24,739 nt of DNA from a virus: the IMG/VR virus record IMGVR_UViG_3300017528_000164, positions 1-24,739 of that record; one strand, 5' to 3'. The first letter of the stretch is position 1, and each line of letters begins with the position of its first letter. Made by a program: the position numbers and the translations under genes. The notes under the pieces are model-generated. The model ran no database searches. It was given only the letters and a program-made list of their open reading frames with translations, and had not been told where the DNA came from. Below, piece by piece: positions 22,701 to 24,739 of the stretch.

Positions 22701-24192
22701 GATCCTCTCCCAGTACTACACTGACAGGTACGCGCCACCAGCAGTTGATAAGCCTATATTTGACCTGCAACCATTCTCTTGGTTTAGAGCAGACACTTAC
22801 AATACTACAGGTGCCGTAGTCACTGCTTTCCGTGACAGGGCCATGCCAGGTCATTTGCTCTCAGCTGGCGGTACACAGGTACTTAACCCTGTTGCCGATC
22901 CTCTCTTTGCTGGCAAACCTACGGCTGACTTCAACAGCACTCCTAGCACGAACTTTTACGACTCTTCCCTGCCACCATCGGCGTGGAAGTTTATCCACGA
23001 TGGTACTGGATGCGAGATCTTCACGGTCGCAACTGTTGCTACTACTGGGAGTAACCAGGTTGTTTGGTGTACTCGCACAGGTGGTTCCGCTGCTGGATGT
23101 TCGTTGGTGCGCGGTCCTAACACACAGGTTCAGACTATATTCATGCTTAATGACAGTGGTGCTATTGTAGCCGCTACTGGTGGTACGGTTCCGTGGTCAT
23201 CTACAGCTGGCACCTATCAGTCGTATGCATTCAAGAGCTCAGCTCCAATTCCAATTACATTGTGGGTAGAGGGTACTGCCGATATTGCTGTCCAGGTAGC
23301 TAGTGCTCCTGGTTCTGGAAATCCACAAAGTACGTTTAGGCTAGGCAATGACTCTGGCCAGCGTGCCACCATGAAGTGGGCTGAGGTTCTGATCTTCAAC
23401 CGCACCCTAACGGAGCTGGAGCGCCAGCAAGTTCGGGAATACATACAAGCTAGATACGGCATAGTGGCTCCAACGATCTCTAGCGAGGATAGGCAAATCC
23501 TAAGCCTCAGTCCCTTCTCATGGTCACGAGCAGACACATACACAACCGCTGGTGCTAACGTCGCTGGATTTACTGACAAGGCGTTGCCTGGCCATGCACT
23601 TGTGCAGGCAACGCCAGCGAGCCAAGTAGCTATATCTACGGTTGACGCGCTGTACAACAACAAGCCGTCTGCCAAGTTCATAGGTGCACAGTGGTACCAA
23701 AGCAATGTCTCCGCTTCAGCGTGGAAGTTCCTGCACGATGGCACTGGCTGTGAAGAGTTCACTGTCTACAGTTCACCTCTGCTAGGCACAGAAATTGTGT
23801 GGGCTACAGGTGACATTGGCCAGCGTGCACAGAGATTCTATAGTGCTCTAGGTGTCGTGTCTGCTTACGCGGCTGGATACAGTGCCTCTGGCGTCACCTC
23901 TGCTCCAGGCACTCAGACTCCCAATACCGCTTACTACGCTGGGTACGCATTAAAAGAAGGCACTTCGCCTGAGCTAGTGGCTTATTCCAAAGGCAACTCT
24001 TATGGCAGCATCGATGGAACCCCTTCTTTAGTAGCACCTGAAGGACCGTTCACGCTCGGTGCCAACTCTGCTGGCTTATACAATTCCACTATGAACTGGG
24101 TTGACACTATCCTGTTCAAGCGTGTCCTAACAGCTGCTGAACGGCTACAAGTCCGCCAATACATTCAGAACCGGTACGGAGTAGCACCTTAA
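19720..24192 (+). CDS. Giant tail fibre with six LamG/concanavalin-like repeats
   Basis: 1490 residues; AGGAAG at 19704-19709 supports the ATG. A basic leader (residues 1-22) is followed by six repeats of about 245 residues whose conserved Trp in the '[PNY]xWxRA' opening falls at residues 39, 284, 531, 779, 1021 and 1268. Each repeat runs through a 'DP[LA]F.NKP...F.G...YDS' strand pair, 'SAWKFLHDGTG', several beta strands, 'MKWAE.LIFNR.LTE.ER' and a closing helix 'VREYIQ.RYGI.AP'. This is the layout of LamG/concanavalin A-like lectin domains, which bind glycans. The repeats fill the protein, with no clear trimerisation or chaperone domain at either end. It probably recognises host surface polysaccharide. 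Repeat 4 is the most divergent. Whether it trimerises like ordinary fibres cannot be seen. Confidence 0.75.
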   Translation: MGFSRRFGTRGGRRGSVVARVGAPVAPEVPVFDLLPNYWYRADNVTLNAGTVATIPNKVGTDALVNQGATLPLPVQDPLFLDKPSILFSGTQYLDSNLSAASWAFMSDGTGFEAFHVFAPTNTSADTFIISATLSQGSPGSQQACYVGGSTDFLVKNSAAQSVVLFTSSAGVLSTNSPTYINGYYKSTSPVKAAFFVKEAVVGSAVAEGTPSATGNTTFCLGARSGDRAVPAKMRWCDTIIFNRALSEYERQVVRTYIQKRYGIAAPVVTPAEGTVLKLKPRNWIRAQESVDSAGFATAFNDKAMPGHQLVQGTPALQLFSPVPDPLFNNKPTLNFQGGGQMYDSTLPPSAWQFLHDGTGAELFFVATLTANSSVTVSLTTRVGGNGITIIHANTSTSPFLYLQSGPGSVQASSATGTGVWPLNTGTYISHSIKSSAPFPITQWNESSVGLAMQPAAPFVTGLDAEIALRLGYAASNAPRMKWAEVLIFNRALTEIERQTVREYIQDRYAILAPTINANDRPVLELQPRNWFRASNFTTAGANVASFYDKAQPGHVLAQATPANQVVAPLSDPLFTNKLSANFTGAQMYDSNATASAWKFLHDGTGMEVFHVLAGTSATLGVVIATLAPSSPGMQHYLVGDGAYTFQVNGSIAIADLRAANTAAPVGVATYIDSYLRSSQFPPAAVAFDHHAVSASHMTLAGAPVTGDPAGPLRLGNQAGASPAFPANMKWCETLIFNRVLTEYERQTVREYIQAQYGIAAPVISSPDRAILKLNPRNWLRADSATVVAGKVTALLDKAMPGATVAQATTASQASLTTDPAQGNQPVLVFDGVDDFYDSNLPSSAWTFLHNGLGMYCAHKYKLNGISGVQLLQRTTANANVAGHALLAVASGFTSVQVFAAAGTVIIPTGSASSTLPMVLASSFSLADTPDARLIENGVTVATSNVSVAPGTGAPQFTLRLGAGGNSSPASNFLNAAWYEAILFDRVLNAAEEKILSQYYTDRYAPPAVDKPIFDLQPFSWFRADTYNTTGAVVTAFRDRAMPGHLLSAGGTQVLNPVADPLFAGKPTADFNSTPSTNFYDSSLPPSAWKFIHDGTGCEIFTVATVATTGSNQVVWCTRTGGSAAGCSLVRGPNTQVQTIFMLNDSGAIVAATGGTVPWSSTAGTYQSYAFKSSAPIPITLWVEGTADIAVQVASAPGSGNPQSTFRLGNDSGQRATMKWAEVLIFNRTLTELERQQVREYIQARYGIVAPTISSEDRQILSLSPFSWSRADTYTTAGANVAGFTDKALPGHALVQATPASQVAISTVDALYNNKPSAKFIGAQWYQSNVSASAWKFLHDGTGCEEFTVYSSPLLGTEIVWATGDIGQRAQRFYSALGVVSAYAAGYSASGVTSAPGTQTPNTAYYAGYALKEGTSPELVAYSKGNSYGSIDGTPSLVAPEGPFTLGANSAGLYNSTMNWVDTILFKRVLTAAERLQVRQYIQNRYGVAP
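19810..24189 (+). repeat. Six ~735-bp protein-coding repeats
   Basis: Repeat openings (Trp codon) are at 19834, 20569, 21310, 22054, 22780 and 23521. Repeats 2 and 5 share 30 identical bases (21160-21189 and 23371-23400), while flanking sequence differs. Repeats 3 and 6 are near-identical over the SAWKFLHDGTG codons (from 21500 and 23711). This mosaic similarity suggests duplication followed by gene conversion or domain shuffling. Confidence 0.9.
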
Positions 24193-24195
24193 CTT

Positions 24196-24739
24196 ATGAC
24201 AATCGCGCAGTATTTTCCAAGCCCTGGCTTCCTTGTCCCTTTTCCAACAGAGCATGGTCCACCCCTAGGGCCTGAAGGCGGCTCTGCTGAAGTCAGCGAG
24301 TATTTAACTAACCACGTTCTGGCTGGATCATTACTGACAGACGATCCAGAGGGTGACGCAGACACACCACCAGTTATCTTTCCTCTAGCAGGCGACGTCA
24401 CTGGTTTCACGAACGCAACCACCGTTGTCAGGCTACGCAACGCCTCTATACCAGTGCTCTCTAACGGAGCGCTGACTTCTACTGCTGGCGTGCTGTCCTG
24501 GGTCTCTTCTGCCGTCTTATCCGTAGCTGCTTTGGCCACTACTCCAGGCGCTTTTGACGGCCAGGTTGTCACCGTACGTGGCTTCTCCACAGCTAACGAT
24601 GGTGGCCAGGGTGATTTCTACTGGGTCACAGGCGGTGTCGCTACGGCTGTTGCAGGCATGATCGTCAACGCGACTGGTGGTCAGTGGATCCGGCTACATG
24701 ACAAAGCTACTTACAACGTCAAGTGGTTTGGAGTTGCTG
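24196..24739 (+). CDS. Tail-spike-like protein, N-terminal part (runs off edge)
   Basis: ATG at 24196, three bases after the fibre stop; 181 residues visible, open at the window end. Residues 62-110 (FPLAGDVTGFTNATTVVRLR, then NGALTSTAGVLSW) match the 'LAGDVTG....T.V..L....V....G.VL.W' repeat common in phage tail proteins. Residues 124-181 (VVTVRGFSTANDGGQGDFYW, a Gly/Ala turn, GGQWIRLHD, NVKWFGVA) match the entry to a right-handed beta-helix, where 'GD.G.G.FYW', 'G..W.RL' and 'V.WFGAKGDG' are typical of pectate-lyase-fold tail spikes. Such spikes usually bind and often cut capsular or O-antigen polysaccharide. The catalytic part is beyond the window, so enzyme activity is unknown. No clear ribosome site; coupling to the fibre gene is likely. 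Confidence 0.75.
   Translation, partial: MTIAQYFPSPGFLVPFPTEHGPPLGPEGGSAEVSEYLTNHVLAGSLLTDDPEGDADTPPVIFPLAGDVTGFTNATTVVRLRNASIPVLSNGALTSTAGVLSWVSSAVLSVAALATTPGAFDGQVVTVRGFSTANDGGQGDFYWVTGGVATAVAGMIVNATGGQWIRLHDKATYNVKWFGVA

Noticed and set aside
23217-23762. Minus-strand ORF of 181 codons inside the fibre gene
   Set aside because: Lies antisense to repeats 5 and 6 and owes its openness to codon bias of the fibre gene.
19720-24192. Diversity-generating retroelement target
   Set aside because: No reverse transcriptase and no template repeat are present; the similarity among repeats is ordinary duplication.
24189-24590. Minus-strand ORF of 133 codons at the right end
   Set aside because: The plus-strand frame from 24196 shows clear tail-spike motifs over the same bases.

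Overview
This window is the late (virion) gene cluster of a tailed bacteriophage, most likely a short-tailed podovirus. Every recognisable gene is a packaging, head, tail or adsorption gene. No tail-tube, sheath or tape-measure gene is visible. Instead, a T7-gp11-like adaptor and a ~1060-residue nozzle-type protein are followed by four low-complexity internal virion (ejection) proteins, as in podoviruses. The host cannot be named. Sigma70-type extended -10 promoters suggest late transcription by a host-type bacterial RNA polymerase. The tetramer CTAG is common here, unlike in many enterobacterial phages.

Layout. Positions 1-149 (minus strand) hold the start of an AlpA/MerR-like helix-turn-helix gene cut by the window edge. 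Positions 150-692 are non-coding: a palindrome plus five perfect 16-bp tandem repeats (208-314), an intrinsic terminator (591-628) and a TGnTATAAT promoter (649-657). From 693 everything is on the plus strand. First come small genes (unknown, GNAT-like, two unknown), then a probable small terminase (2152-2706), a second extended -10 promoter and a small conserved-type ORF. The head module follows: portal (2954-4861), an inserted HNH homing-type endonuclease (4871-5371), scaffold (5375-6373), major capsid protein (6435-7679), a beta-rich head protein and a small acidic protein. A non-coding stretch with two adjacent hairpins (8302-8365) separates the head genes from the tail module: adaptor (8424-9137), small beta protein, nozzle/beta-propeller (9452-12631) and four ejection proteins (12643-19170).

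A terminator immediately followed by a third extended -10 promoter (19180-19215) starts the adsorption module: a small beta protein, a 1490-residue fibre with six ~245-residue LamG/concanavalin-like repeats, and the start of a tail-spike-like protein that runs off the right edge.

Most neighbouring genes overlap by 1-11 bases (TAATG or ATGA junctions), which suggests translational coupling. Terminase small subunit, portal, scaffold and capsid build and fill the head. The adaptor and nozzle close it. The ejection proteins would cross the host envelope, and the fibre and spike bind the host surface. The large terminase, lysis, replication and integration genes are not in the window.

The most unusual items are the 16-bp palindromic array beside the HTH gene, the short motif shared between consecutive ejection proteins, the nested RNA-hairpin region at 8302-8365, and the six-fold lectin-like fibre.
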